Shown: positions 48,162 to 61,210, numbered from the stretch's first letter. The stretch: 64,000 nt of DNA from Candidatus Altimarinota bacterium (GCA_021734475.1 JAIPIU010000003.1:62001-126000), one strand, 5' to 3'. The notes: generated by a model not told the origin, from the sequence alone. Translations and numbers: made by a program.

Positions 48162-48662
48162 CTAATTAAAATTAATATTAGTTTTTCATTCAAAATATCA
48201 CAAATCATCGTCATTTGAATTTTCTATATCTATAGATTTTTTTAAACATTTTTTACAACGTTTTACAAGTGGTTCTTTTAAAATAATTGCTTGAACAAGC
48301 ATATCTTCAATATTTATATTTTCACTTTTGGGATCAATAGGAAATATCTCTTCTGTTTCAGATTCTTCATCATTATCATATTCAGGTAATATAAATTTAG
48401 CTTCATAAAAATCATTTTCTACATTCCTATTATAATAATCCTGACATATATCACATGTATCTTCTATACAGCATTTTACATCCACCAAACTAAGTAATAA
48501 TGAATCTTTACTCAAAGATTGTAAAAATATATCTCCAGATATTCACTCAGCATCAAGATTTGGCAATTGATCAGTGAATTTATTTTCAAAATGAATCTCA
48601 TCTTTTTTACCAGTTTGATTCAATAAATCTGCAACTTTAATTTCAAATGATTTATCTTTCAT
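48162..48662 (-). CDS. YceD/DUF177-like protein
   Basis: A 166-residue soluble acidic protein. The layout, with an N-terminal beta region (DIFLQSLSKDSLLLSLVDVKCCIEDTCDICQD), an acidic FILPEYDNDEES stretch, IEDMLVQAIILKEPLVKRC and a second CxxC (CKKC), resembles the YceD/DUF177 family linked to 23S rRNA accumulation. In other bacteria the gene precedes rpmF, which is not found here. The assignment is moderate. The frame continues past two TGA codons to TAG. Confidence 0.6.
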
Positions 48663-48733
48663 TTGATAAATTTTTCATTAATAATATAAATACAAGACAT
48701 ATTATTGGTTTTAAAAAAATTTGCAAATTATAA

Positions 48734-50029
48734 ATGATAAAAAAAACATTAAAAGATTTTTTTGGAATAAAACCTATAAATCTAAGTTTAGAAAATCATG
48801 ATATCATATTTACTCTACTCCAAAAACATATAAAATCTGATTCAAAAATCATGATATGTGTTTCCTGATGAGCAGATAGTATTTTTTTGTCAGTATTATT
48901 ATTATCTTTTTTTAAAAAAAATAAATTATCAGATCAAAATATTTATTTCTTACATTTAAACCACAGTACAAGAAAAAATAATATAAAAGATCAAAAATTT
49001 ATAGAAGATTTTTTCAAATGATATAATCTAAGTATTAAAAAAAGAAAAAATGATACAAAACCAACAGAAAATAATCTTAGAAAATGGAGATACGAAGAAA
49101 TCAAAAAAGAATCAGATAAAAAACAAATTGATTTTATATTATTTGGACATAATTTAACCGACCGTATAGAATCATCTTTTATGAATATTTTACGTTGATG
49201 TAGTTTACAATGATTCAAAAGTATGCAATTTCATGAAAAACATCATATTCTGAAAAAATCAGTACTTAGACCACTAATAAATTTATCAAAAGAAGAAATC
49301 ACAGATATTTGTAAAAAAAACAAAATACCATATATACGAGATGAAAGCAATTCAGATCCAAAAACAAGTTTAAGAAATTTTTTAAGATTAAATATTTTTC
49401 CACAATTATATATATTATCAAATAAACAGACCAAAACATCCAATTCTTTTATACAAAGTTTTCAAAAAATTTATGAAAATCTTGATCAAGAAATAATTTT
49501 ACAAAATCAATTTGAAGATATAATCAAATCACCATATCGAAATTGTAAATTTTGATATAAACTAAATACATTCAAATCATTATTAACAAATGAAACTTTA
49601 GTTCAGATTTTACAAAGTTTATGAATATATCAAAATATTAATCAAAAAAACATAAACGAAGTAACTAGTTTTTTGAAAAACAAGGACCAATGATTTAAAT
49701 ATTTCAATTGAACATATTTTTTTGTATCACATAGCCAAATTTATATAATCCAAGCACCAAAAAATTTCCGAACAAAAACTATTGATAAAAAGATAACTAT
49801 AACTAATTTATGAAAACATAAATTATGAAAAATAGAATTAGACATACAAGAAAACAAAGATATATGACAAACACTTAGATTCCCAAAAAAATGAGACAAA
49901 TTTAGAAACAAAACACGAAATCAATATTGTGTAAATCAAAAAATACCAATATTTCGAAGAAGTTTTATACCTGTTTTAGAAAAAAATTGAAAAATCATAA
50001 AAACTTTTAAAGATATTTATATAATATAA
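48734..50029 (+). CDS. tilS: tRNA(Ile)-lysidine synthase TilS
   Basis: ATP-dependent enzyme converting C34 of the CAU-anticodon tRNA-Ile to lysidine, so that it reads AUA; essential in an organism with many ATA codons such as this. The 431-residue product has the PP-loop IMICVSGGADSIFLSVLLL near residue 43, LHLNHSTR, FGHNLTDRIESSFMNILRG, LRPLINLSKEEI and the C-terminal TLRFPKKGDKF with QKIPIFWRSFIPV. The Trp of FWR is CGA. It is followed after 1 base by a small membrane protein gene. Confidence 0.93.
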
Positions 50030-50030
50030 A

Positions 50031-50540
50031 ATGATAAAACAACATTTCGCAGCTCAAACACTTTATGATACATTTATTACAAACATTTCAAACAAAATAT
50101 GATTTTCAATACTCCATTCTGAGTATCTAATTTGGTGAATAGCTATATATATTTCTCTACTAATATTGCTATGATTTATTCATACTTTAACTCAAAAATA
50201 TTACAAAAAATCAAAACAGAATTTTTTTTATGAATGTGATTATATAATAAAACAACTAGCAACATTTCAGTACCAAAATAAAAAAAATAATAATATCAAC
50301 ATACAATTAGTCAAAACGATTTTTGATTCTCAGAGTAAAGATTATTTTAAAGAAGCAAAAAACATCAAAATAAAAATTAAAGAAATTGAAAATAATATAA
50401 ATCAAAACCTGATTGAAAACAAACAACGATCAAAATTCCAAAAACATTACAAAAAAACGAAAAGATTAATGATCTTTTCGAATACAATATGACGAATTAT
50501 TACAATCTTAACTATATGAACATACAAAGTTTTTCGATAA
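50031..50540 (+). CDS. Single-helix membrane protein, unknown function
   Basis: A 169-residue protein with one strong hydrophobic helix (about residues 38-55, GIAIYISLLILLGFI) and a long basic coiled-coil-like cytoplasmic region with many Lys and Asn, ending in a second short hydrophobic segment. Not recognised. Its start follows the tilS stop by one base, suggesting coupled translation. Confidence 0.6.
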
Positions 50541-50547
50541 TATTAGA

Positions 50548-50769
50548 CTAATTTATATAAAATTTTCTCTTTTTAATAATTCTATTTTCGTATTTATCTA
50601 AACTCAAAGAAATTTGATTTTCAGGTAAATTTTTTTCTTTTCTTGAGCTAGATATAGTTTTTTTGATTTCATCATCTTTTATGGCTTGATTTATAGGATG
50701 ATCCATAGTTTTTTGAATATTTTGCTTTCTATCTGATTCAATCTTTTCTATACTATTTTTATCAGTCAT
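50548..50769 (-). CDS. Small charged protein, unknown function
   Basis: A 73-residue hydrophilic protein, MTDKNSIEKIESDRKQNIQK, rich in Lys, Glu, Asp and Ile, without glycine and hence without TGA codons. It is convergent with the preceding gene (7-base gap) and divergent from a surface protein. Being short and of biased composition it could be spurious, but it is the only open frame filling this stretch and begins with ATG. Confidence 0.4.
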   Translation of the reverse strand: MTDKNSIEKIESDRKQNIQKTMDHPINQAIKDDEIKKTISSSRKEKNLPENQISLSLDKYENRIIKKRKFYIN

Positions 50770-50985
50770 TTTTTTAATTTAATATAATAAACTATTATCA
50801 ATTTTAAGAGTTTTTTTGAAAAAATCAATTCTGAATAATAAAACTATTAAACAAATAAACAAAAAATCAAGTATTTGAACAAAAAAGAGCTTATTGTCAA
50901 ATGTTTTTATGTTTAGCATCAAATTCTTTTTGATATAATCAAACTTTAGATTAAAATAGAGTATTCTTTAGATACAACAAACAAA

Positions 50986-52197
50986 ATGATAAAAAACAAA
51001 TCAATATTAAAATTCTGATTTCTATTAGCGATGTTCACTTCTCTACCAATTTATTGAGCAAATATTTTTTTCAATTCTACATATCCAGATTCTAGATTTC
51101 CTCCCGTAGATAAACTTCACGCTGGATGTACACACGCAGCAAACATTAGTATCAAAACAGATTGAGAAAACATAAATACAATTAGTTTGGTTTTGGAATA
51201 TGATCTAAAAAAAGTAAAAATATTACGTGTTGTTCCAGTAGATCAATCTACATGAATAAATTATAGTGTGGAATATTGAAAAATATTATTCAACAAAATA
51301 TCAAATGAAGAAATAAAAGATAAAAACACTACTCTATTTTATGTATATTATCAAAGTCAAGAAGACATAACATGAGCTAATTTTAAATTTACGCAATGAT
51401 CATATATAACTACAAAATACTGAAAAGTTATTCCATTAGAAAAAGTTTTTTCTATACCTTTTGAGAAAGCACCAGAATGTGATCCAGACATAGTTCATCC
51501 AAGTATAAATCTGATAAAACCGATAAACAAATCAGCATGAATAGCCTTAGATTCAAGTTTTATATTTGAAATCAAAGACGATTGAAAATGAATAGATAAA
51601 AAAACTCTAAACCTCACTATAGACGATCAAGATTATAAATACAATGATGATGAAGTATATCGAAGTGGAGAAAATTTGGTAGTATATCCTCGCAAACGAT
51701 TACAAACAAACAAAAAAATTCCTATAGAAATAAGTATATCAGACAAACAAAAATATGGATGATCCAACACAGAATCAGCTTCTTTTGAGGTTAAAACAGC
51801 TTCTTGATTAGTTTTGGAAGATTATATAGATCCATTTAGATTTAGAGAAATATCTCAATGATTTCAAAATTATCGTTGAACACAAAATGAGTGCTGACTA
51901 ATATGAAATATATATATACAAGAGCCATGAGCAAAAAGAAATTTATCCAAATCTATATTAAAAAAACTTGCATGTCCTATACCTACAGAAACTATGGAAT
52001 TAAAAGATAATGAAGAAAATATAAAAACAACAATACTCCCAATACAAGAGGAAAAACATAAAAACTATATTTCTGTTTTTGGAATTATATGACGAACACT
52101 ATTTATTATAACATTCATACTCAAATTACATTATCGACGCTGATTTTCAAAACATAAAAAAATTATAGAACAATTCAAAAAAATGAATATTAACTAA
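50986..52197 (+). CDS. Exported surface protein with C-terminal membrane anchor
   Basis: A 403-residue protein: signal MIKNKSILKFGFLLAMFTSL, a beta-rich domain (about residues 25-165: TNISLVLEYDLKKVKILRVV type strands) resembling cohesin-like or other carbohydrate-binding modules, a second beta domain (about 175-285) of Ig-like length, and one transmembrane helix near the end (FGIIGRTLFIITFIL) followed by a basic cytoplasmic tail. The domain identity is a guess from spacing. The stop overlaps the stop of the convergent prenyl synthase gene by 2 bases. Confidence 0.68.
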
Positions 52198-53237
52198 ATA
52201 GCTAAACTAGATAATTTATTTATCAAACTTTCAAAAAACATTTTATAATTTTGATCCGAAAATTGAATTTTCGAAAGAATATGCTGAGACTCATCAGCAT
52301 ATTTTTTTATCAAATCTTTACCAAAATCTATAGCTCCAGTTTTTTGAAACATATTTTGTAATTTCTTGATTCTATATCAAGAAAGGTTTTTACCCAAAGA
52401 TCTTTTAAGTAGTCTAATATCTTTATCTGATCAATTTTCAAAAACATATTGAGTAAAAAAAGTTTGTTGTCACTCTTGAATATCAGAAAATATACGTTTA
52501 TCAATTTCTGTAGCCAAAATATCTTTCAAATCATCTCTAACCTGAAATGCCATTCATAGATAATCTCACAAAGCTCTTATATTTTCCAAAATACTTTTAT
52601 CTACTCCCGCCAAAATAGCTCCTGTTAACATAGGTCTAGTAAAAGTATAGGAAGCTGTTTTATATTGATTTTTCTTCTCTATCATTTTACCAGTAGTTGG
52701 CTCTAGTAACATCATATCAACATCTATCATCTGACCCAAAATTACTTCTTCTATCATACGATGAACATTTTTTCTAGCATTATATAAAAGTTTATCATCA
52801 AAATCATGGTTTTGATACCATAATTCATAAACCCAAGATAAAAGTAAATCTCATATCAAAAGAGCTTGAGATTGAGCTATATGTAAATTCTTTTTTCTAA
52901 GTAATTTATATATAAAATAGTGTATAGTAGATACATTATGCCTCCTTTGAGATTTATCTATTATATCATCATGTATCAATGCCATACTATGTAATAATTC
53001 AAAAACGATACCAAAACGAAAAATTGCATCATCTTTTTCTCATCCCAATCATTTATAAGTTAAGTACAAAACATATGGTCTTATTCTTTTTCCACCAGAA
53101 AACATAAACGTATGCACATATTCAATCATTTTATTTAACCTTTTATCATCCAATAAGTTTTGAGCATCTTCTATTTTATCTTTAACATAAACTTCCAACA
53201 ATTCATCAAAAGTTTCTTTAAATTTAGTTAAATCCAT
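52194..53237 (-). CDS. Polyprenyl diphosphate synthase (trans-isoprenyl)
   Basis: A 347-residue enzyme that elongates allylic diphosphates with IPP to make polyprenyl carriers such as the undecaprenyl type or quinone tails. Motifs: FSGGKRIRPYVLYL near residue 53, first aspartate-rich motif LIHDDIIDKSQRR near residue 100, KTASYTFTRPM and second aspartate motif MAFQVRDDLKDI. The DDxxD is present as DDIID and the second motif as the reduced RDDLKD. The chain length made cannot be told. Mevalonate kinase in the same window fits its IPP supply. Confidence 0.9.
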
Positions 53238-53396
53238 AAAAAATATTAAAAAAATTAAATACAGACCGGAGTTTACATATATTCTATCTATTTTCAAATA
53301 AATACCAATCTTGTCAAATATATTTTTGACAGAAACTATTGCAAAGTTATCAAAAATATTTATATAGCAAAATAGTTTATACTTTAAGTATGTATA

Positions 53397-54947
53397 ATGA
53401 TTCAGAAAATCAAGACATTCACGAATTTGGGATTACAATGATTTGAAATTACAGTAGAAGCAGACTCCAATAGATCTTTACCTGGTATAGAAATTATATG
53501 ATTACCAGATGCAGCTATAAAAGAATCCAAAGAAAGAATCAGAGCAACTTTTCGTAGCATAGCTTTAGAATTACCCAGAAGAAAAATTATTTTAAATTTA
53601 GCTCCAAGCGATATAAAAAAAATCTGAACAAGTTTTGATTTACCTATGGCTGTAGCCATATTATTACTAATTTATGAATGAAATATCAAAAATAACGAAA
53701 TTATAAAAAATTCACTCTTTTTCTGAGAACTATGATTAGACTGATGAGTTAAAAGAGTAAATTGATTATTACCATCTGTCATATCAGCTATTAAAAAATG
53801 ATATAAACAATTTTTCATCCCACAAGAAAATATTTATGAATTGGAATATATACCAAACATTACAATCTATTCTATCAAAAACTTCCATGAAATATTGGAA
53901 TTTTTTATTAATTGAAAAGATATAAACAAAATTACTAGTCCACAAAACATAGAAAATCTTTATTGATGAAATAATAGTTTTGATATAGATTTTCAACATA
54001 TCAAATGACAAATACTAGCCAAAAGAGCTCTATCAATAGCTGCCGCATGATTACACAATCTAATTATGATATGATCTCCATGATCAGGTAAAACCATGTT
54101 ATCCAAAGCTTTACAAAGCATTTTACCCCCCTTATGATTTGAAGAAATATTAGAAATAAGTCAAATTTATTCTGTAGTTTGAAAATTAAATAAAGACTCT
54201 CCTTTGATTGTAAATAGACCATTTAGACAAGTTCATCACACTGCTTCCAAAATTTCAATAACTTGATGATGATCAAATCTCACACCATGAGAAGTAAGTT
54301 TATCTCACAAATGAGTTTTATTTTTTGATGAACTCACAGAATTTCCCAGAGAAGTTCTAGAAGTTTTACGTCAACCTATAGAAGACAAAACTATCAATAT
54401 TTCTAGAGTTTCAGGAACTATACAATATCCAGCAAATTTTATGTTTGTAGGATCTATGAATCCATGCAAATGTGGTTATTACAAAGATCCTCAAAAAAAT
54501 TGTATCTGTAATATCAATGATATCAAAAAATATCAAAGTAAAATATCCTGACCACTACTGGATAGAATAGATATGATAATGGAAATACCACGTGAAAATA
54601 TAGATAAAATATTAAACAAAATATCATCAGAAAGTTCTGAGAGCATCAGAGAAAAAGTAATCAAAGCACGGACTATTCAACAAAAAAGATTTGAAAAAAT
54701 TTGAATTTATACCAATGCTCAAATGTCTTCCAAACATATAGAAGAATTTATAAATCTCGATAGTTGATCCAAAGATTTTTTATCTCAAGCAGCCAGCAAA
54801 CTTACACTTTCTCCTAGAGTAATACATAGAACGATAAAATTAGCTAGAACTATAGCAGATATGCAATGAGATGAAAATCTTACAATCCAACATCTCGCAG
54901 AAGCCATGCAATACAGATCCAAAACAATGTTTGTAAATCAAGAATAA
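53397..54947 (+). CDS. comM: ComM/YifB-type Mg-chelatase-like AAA+ ATPase
   Basis: A 516-residue AAA+ protein; ComM acts as a branch-migration helicase in transformation. Motifs: NRSLPGIEIIGLPDAAIKES near residue 30, FDLPMAVAIL, the Walker A LIMIGSPGSGKTMLSKAL near residue 225, HHTASKISITGGGSNLTPGE, Walker B GVLFFDELTEFP, and the C-terminal GSMNPCKCGYYKDP with a four-Cys site. It ends LAEAMQYRSKTM as expected. A CGG codon in AR..QQKRF lies where Arg is usual, the one clear exception to the CGG=Trp reading in this window. Confidence 0.93.
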
Positions 54948-54963
54948 AAATAAATACTATTTT

Positions 54964-55124
54964 CATAGCAATACTAACGTTTTCATTACTGCAAATATTA
55001 TATAAATAGTAATTTGAAAAATCACGCGTCGATTGATTTTTCTTGATTTTTTTGTCCAGTATTTTTGCATCAAGGCAAAAATATTGGTCCTGGGATTTGG
55101 GACTGGAAAAGTCCCATAAAAAAC
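54964..55124 (+). repeat. Three-hairpin repeat, copy A
   Basis: A 161-base intergenic element homologous to 61211-61417. Conserved parts: CATAGCAATA(C/T)T(A/T)ACG start; hairpin 1 GAAAAATCA/TGATTTTTC (55016-55042); hairpin 2 TTTTTGC/GCAAAAA (55060-55083); hairpin 3 TGGGAC-TGGAAAA-GTCCCA (55098-55116); and the tail TAAAAAAC. It sits at the 3' side of thyA. Confidence 0.75.
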
Positions 55125-55152
55125 AATAACAAATAACAGTAAAGTATTAAAT

Positions 55153-55186
55153 TAAAAAAATCCCCTACCAAAAAAGCAAAGGATTA
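55153..55186 (-). terminator. Terminator-like hairpin at the 3' end of thyA
   Basis: Read on the minus strand: AATCC...GGATT with a longer loop, followed by TTTTTTT. It lies 21 bases past the thyA stop. Confidence 0.55.
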
Positions 55187-55206
55187 TTGAATAATAAATT
55201 TCTTAT

Positions 55207-56001
55207 TTACACCGAAATATCGGCCTTGATGTGTGGATGTGGATCATAGCCACCCAAATGAAAATCTTCAAATTTAAATCCGAAAATATCTTTCACATCA
55301 GGATTGATTGTCATCACAGGTAATGGTCTTGGTTCACGAGTTAATTGTAATCTAGCTTGTTCCAAGTGATTAATATACAAATGAACATCTCCACCAGTCC
55401 AAATAAACTCACCAAGTTCTAATCCACAAACTTGAGCAACCATCATAGTTAATAAAGCATATGACGCAATATTAAATGGAACGCCCAAGAATGTATCACA
55501 ACTTCTTTGGTAAAGCAAACAACTCAATTTACCATTGACCACATAAAACTGAAATAAGAGATGACATGGAGGTAAAGCCATATAAGGAATTTGAGCAACA
55601 TTCCATGCATTTACAATATGCCTCCTAGAATCAGGATTGTTTTTGATCGAATTTATAATATCTGAAATCTGATCAATGTGACCACCCTCATAATCCTGCC
55701 AAGATCTCCATTGAGCACCATATACAGGGCCCAAATTACCATTTTGGTCTGCCCATTCATTCCAAATAGTCACTTTATTTTCATTCAACCATTTAATATT
55801 TGTTTCTCCTCTCAGAAACCACAATAATTCATAAATAATTGAACGAAGGTGAAGTTTTTTAGTCGTAACCAAAGGAAATCCTTTAGATAAATCAAATCGC
55901 ATCTGATAACCAAACACACTTATTGTGCCAGTTCCCGTACGATCACCTTTTGAATCTCCATTCGTTAAAATGTGATCCAACAAATCTAAATACTGTTTCA
56001 T
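55207..56001 (-). CDS. thyA: Thymidylate synthase ThyA (likely horizontally acquired)
   Basis: Methylates dUMP to dTMP using methylene-tetrahydrofolate. The 264-residue length is the E. coli-type ThyA. Motifs: [19 protein letters not shown] at the N-terminus, [12 protein letters not shown] with the catalytic Cys, [33 protein letters not shown] and [11 protein letters not shown] at the end. Unlike its neighbours it has no TGA codon although glycines are many. The sequence style recalls Bacteroidota ThyA (impression from memory). The one CGA codon (55897-55899) lies at the Arg of QMRF, which the host would probably read as Trp. Confidence 0.95.
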   Translation of the reverse strand: MKQYLDLLDHILTNGDSKGDRTGTGTISVFGYQMRFDLSKGFPLVTTKKLHLRSIIYELLWFLRGETNIKWLNENKVTIWNEWADQNGNLGPVYGAQWRSWQDYEGGHIDQISDIINSIKNNPDSRRHIVNAWNVAQIPYMALPPCHLLFQFYVVNGKLSCLLYQRSCDTFLGVPFNIASYALLTMMVAQVCGLELGEFIWTGGDVHLYINHLEQARLQLTREPRPLPVMTINPDVKDIFGFKFEDFHLGGYDPHPHIKADISV

Positions 56002-56192
56002 ATTATTAAATTTAAATCGTTTATTTTTTTATTTATATTGAATATATTACATATTACATAACTTTTGTAAATACATTTTTTTATTTTAAGCATTAAAGCA
56101 AAGTATCTTAATATAAAAGCTACAAAAAACTTGAAAAAATCAGACTTTAGTTTAAAATTAATTTATGAATTTATTTATTCAAAACACCATAA

Positions 56193-57131
56193 ATGAAAAA
56201 AAGATACTTACTAATTGGTATATTGACCACACTATTATTATTTTGATTAACAAAATGAAGCTCCGATGAATTAGTTGATTTTATAAATAATCTATGAACT
56301 TCAATAGAATTTGGATATACCATAGATGATGTAGTAGAAGTTAGTAATATTACAGCTGACAAAATCACTTTCGAATCACCTTTTATTTTTGATGAAAGCG
56401 ATAATAAGATAGATAAATATATCATCATGTACAATAATAGTTCTCTAGAAGACATGACAAATGATTCAGATTTATTAAATAATTCAAAAGAAAAAGCGAT
56501 AACAATAGACGATACAGCATGATCAAAATTTACAATGGATTTGATAGCAGATGATGATCAAGTACCATCAAATGAAATATACTACGCCCTTGTTATACCA
56601 GAAAATACTGATTGAGTATTGTGAGAAATATCCAACGAAATATGTTTCAAATTGGAGTCAAAAATTTATTGAGAATGAGATGACTGTGTAAATTGAAATT
56701 GAATAAGTTTTGATGATGAGCATAATGCATGATGAGCAGATATGTCTCTAGCAAGTATATCTCATACAAAAAATTGAAATACAATTACTCTTAGATGGCT
56801 AGCTATAGATTGAAGTGATGATATAGATATTTTTTTACGAGATAATGATGATGAAGAATACAATTTATTGGATACAGTAAATATGGACGATGAAGAATAT
56901 TCATTTACATCTACTAGAGATTGAGAGCATATAGTTAAATTTACACCAGACAATGGATGAAGAGAACATGTATATACATTTACAGTTACATGAATTACTC
57001 CTACTCCAGCTCCTTCAACTCCATGAGTTACTAGCGTTCCAAAAGTATGACCAAAAGAAAATATTATAGCGGTTTTGATTTTCACATTATTAGGATATTT
57101 CATATATAGAAAAGCTAAAAGAAGTAGCTAA
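56193..57131 (+). CDS. Exported surface protein with C-terminal membrane anchor
   Basis: A 312-residue protein with signal MKKRYLLIGILTTLLLFGL, an acidic Asp/Asn/Glu-rich ectodomain containing two beta-sandwich-like parts (a fibronectin-like second part around NTITLRWLAIDGSDDIDIF), a Thr/Pro linker TPTPAPSTPGVTSVPKVGP and a C-terminal helix ENIIAVLIFTLLGYFIYRKAKR. The PKVGP-helix-basic tail layout resembles surface sorting signals of Patescibacteria. It precedes an ArfB-like gene by 37 bases on the same strand. Confidence 0.72.
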
Positions 57132-57168
57132 TAAAAAATAAACTTATTTTAAACTCTCAGTTTTAAAA

Positions 57169-57780
57169 ATGTTCGACAATAATTTTGATAAAAAATTAAT
57201 AATCAATTATAACTCTGAATGAATTCTACTTTCAGACTGACATGAACGAAAAGAATTGATAACTACAAAAGAACAACTTCTAAATATTCTTCACTCAGAC
57301 CATCATAATTTTTCTGATCAAGAGATAATCCAAATGAAAGAAAAAATGAATATAGATTTACAATATTGTATAGATAAAATAATCTCATTAGAACTATCCT
57401 TTAAAACAGCTAGATCTTGAGGTCATGGCTGACAAAATGTAAACAAAAGAGAAACCAAAGTTCAACTATTTTTTGATATAATCAATTCCAAATATTTAGA
57501 TACTTATCAAAAAGATAAGATTATAGGGTATGCACACAAAAAACAACTACACAACAAAGATTCTTTATTAGAACTTGAATGCCAAGAAGAAAGAACACAA
57601 TGAAGAAACAAAGAAATAGTTATAAAAAAATTTATTGATTTTATAAAAGATGCTCTACAAGAAGACATTCCTAGAATAGAAACACAAATACCACAACACG
57701 AAAATGAAAAAAGATTGAAACATAAAAAACATCATTGAAAAAAGAAAGAACACAGAAAATTGAATATAGATTTTGATTAA
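57169..57780 (+). CDS. Peptidyl-tRNA hydrolase/ribosome rescue factor, ArfB (RF1-domain) type
   Basis: A 203-residue release-factor-like protein. Residues about 75-105 hold the GGQ domain: FKTARSGGHGGQNVNKRETK, matching ArfB/ICT1 (SGAGGQHVNK). The C-terminal tail is very basic (HKKHHGKKKEHRK), as needed to enter the mRNA channel of stalled ribosomes. There is no codon-recognition domain, so it is a rescue factor rather than RF1/RF2. The second glycine of GGQ is itself TGA (GGC-TGA-CAA), so the gene only works under the UGA=Gly code. The N-terminal extension (about 70 residues) is unfamiliar. Confidence 0.85.
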
Positions 57781-57806
57781 AAAATAATTATATAATAATT
57801 AATATC

Positions 57807-58460
57807 ATGATATCTCCAATAAAAGAAGTTAAAAATTCAGAAATCATATATTTAGATTTTAATGAAATTCCTAAATATTATCCTAATTACAAAAAAATTA
57901 AAATTTTTTTTGATGATTGTAAAAAAAAATGAATTGATCCTAAAAAACCAGAAAATAGACAAATATTTAATATAAATTTTCTCAAAAAATCTAAAAAAAC
58001 ATGTTTAATATGAAGATATTGAGAAAATCGTATAGAAATGTTAAAAAATTCTCATCTAGAAAAAGAATGAAGAACAATACATTTATGAATAGATTTTTTT
58101 ACAAAAAAACAAACAAATGTTTATGCTGTTGCTGATGGTGAACTTATAATATTAGATCAAGAAAAAGAAGATCATGGTTTCTGATATTATGCTATTATAA
58201 AACATATAATTAATTGAAAAAATATATACTCATTCTACTGACATCTTGCAAAACATAAAAGAAAATTATGAAAAGTAAAAAAATGAGAAATTATAGGAAA
58301 ATTATGAAATTTCAAAGAAAATTGATGATGGTCTATTCATTTACACTTTCAATTACTAAAACAAAAACAAAAAGGTATTCCAATATGATATTCAACAAAA
58401 AAAAATCTTAAAAAAAATAAAATATTATTTCCGGATCCAACAAATTTTATTATAATATAA
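57807..58460 (+). CDS. M23-family (LytM) metallopeptidase
   Basis: A 217-residue protein. The LytM zinc motifs are present: HLGIDFF near residue 95 (first His and Asp), HLHF near residue 190 and SFYGHLAK between them, in the order of M23 peptidases that cut cell-wall or other glycine-rich peptide links. There is no obvious signal peptide, which is unusual for the family. The flanks are Lys/Asn-rich. It lies 26 bases after the ArfB-like gene on the same strand. Confidence 0.83.
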
Positions 58461-58473
58461 TTAAATTCATATT

Positions 58474-59061
58474 TTAAACCTTATACAAAAAAATTCTTCA
58501 CTTTCATTTATCGTTCTTGATAACTTCAAAAGGCTGATTTTTTTTAAATTCAAAAGTATTTGAAACTATTATAATATTCTTTCACATATTTTCAAAAAGC
58601 CAATCTTCTATATACTCCATCTGAACAGGTAACAAATATACATAGATATAATCATATTTTTTTAGATCAGCTTTAAAAAAATTTTTCCAATGTAATTTAA
58701 TTTCTGATCATTTGATTTTGTTTAATAATTTTCACCACATCACAGAAAAAAAATTTATATCATATCATTCTCATTTCAAATTAAATTCTGATTCAAAAAA
58801 TCTCAAAGCTTTTCAGTTTGAACATCCCAAATCCAAAATTTTTTTTCATTTTACTAATTTCAAATTCTTCATAAGTTTCAAATCTCTATTGAAACTCGAA
58901 ACTGTGGGTGCTCTCTTGGATGGTAAAAAACAAGATACAAAAAAATATACATTGTACCAAAGAGCAAAAACCAAAAATATAAACAAAAATATCAGTAAAA
59001 TAATTTTTATATACACAGTTTTCAAAAAAATATAAATCAGCTTTAATCTATTTTTTATCAA
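58474..59061 (-). CDS. Membrane-anchored SAM-dependent methyltransferase
   Basis: A 195-residue protein starting MIKNRLKLIYIFLKTVYIK with one or two hydrophobic helices (residues about 6-40), a basic linker and a class I methyltransferase domain: KILDLGCSNGKALRFFESEF (motif I near residue 75) and YDYIYVYLLPVQMEYIEDWL. The layout resembles membrane-linked methyltransferases of Patescibacteria. The substrate could be lipid or surface related (inference). It is convergent with the M23 gene and divergent from dnaK. Confidence 0.75.
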
Positions 59062-59207
59062 TAGTTTATCAATAGTTTATATCATTATTTAACAACAGTA
59101 AATTTTCTCTTGATTTTTTTCGTAGCATGATTATACTATACGTGCTACATAAATTTTTAAGCTAAAGCTTTTATATTTATACAATTTTACATTTTTACGT
59201 TATTAGA

Positions 59208-61118
<1,911 letters not shown>

Positions 61119-61165
61119 TCATTGCGATCCTACACCATAAAATGGTGTGAGGAGAAGCAATCTTA
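61119..61165 (+). repeat. TCATTGCGA...GAAGCAATC hairpin repeat
   Basis: TCATTGCGATCC-ACACCAT-AAA-ATGGTGT-GAGGAGAAGCAATCT: an inner perfect 7-bp hairpin within an outer inverted repeat (ATTGC...TCC/GGA...GCAAT). It matches a palindromic repeat style (TCATTGCGAGGAG...GAAGCAATCT) seen between genes in many unrelated bacteria. Confidence 0.7.
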
Positions 61166-61178
61166 TTATAATAAATAG

Positions 61179-61207
61179 AAAAACACGTCATAAAGACGTG
61201 TTTTTTT
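61179..61207 (+). terminator. Rho-independent terminator of dnaK
   Basis: Stem AAAACACGTC/GACGTGTTTT with loop ATAAA and a T run, 61 bases past the dnaK stop. Confidence 0.88.
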
Positions 61208-61210
61208 ACT

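Larger units (their letters stand above)
54948..55206. other. Intergenic region between comM and thyA
   Basis: A 259-base gap holding the three-hairpin repeat (copy A) and, next to thyA, its likely terminator. No open frame is evident. Confidence 0.6.

Noticed and set aside
57121-57170. Treating the ArfB-like gene as RF1 or RF2
   Set aside because: It lacks the codon-recognition domain (no PxT or SPF motif) and is only 203 residues with a basic tail, as in ArfB.
58712-59035. Plus-strand open frame of 107 codons near 58712
   Set aside because: It is antisense to the membrane-anchored methyltransferase, which has a clear SAM motif.
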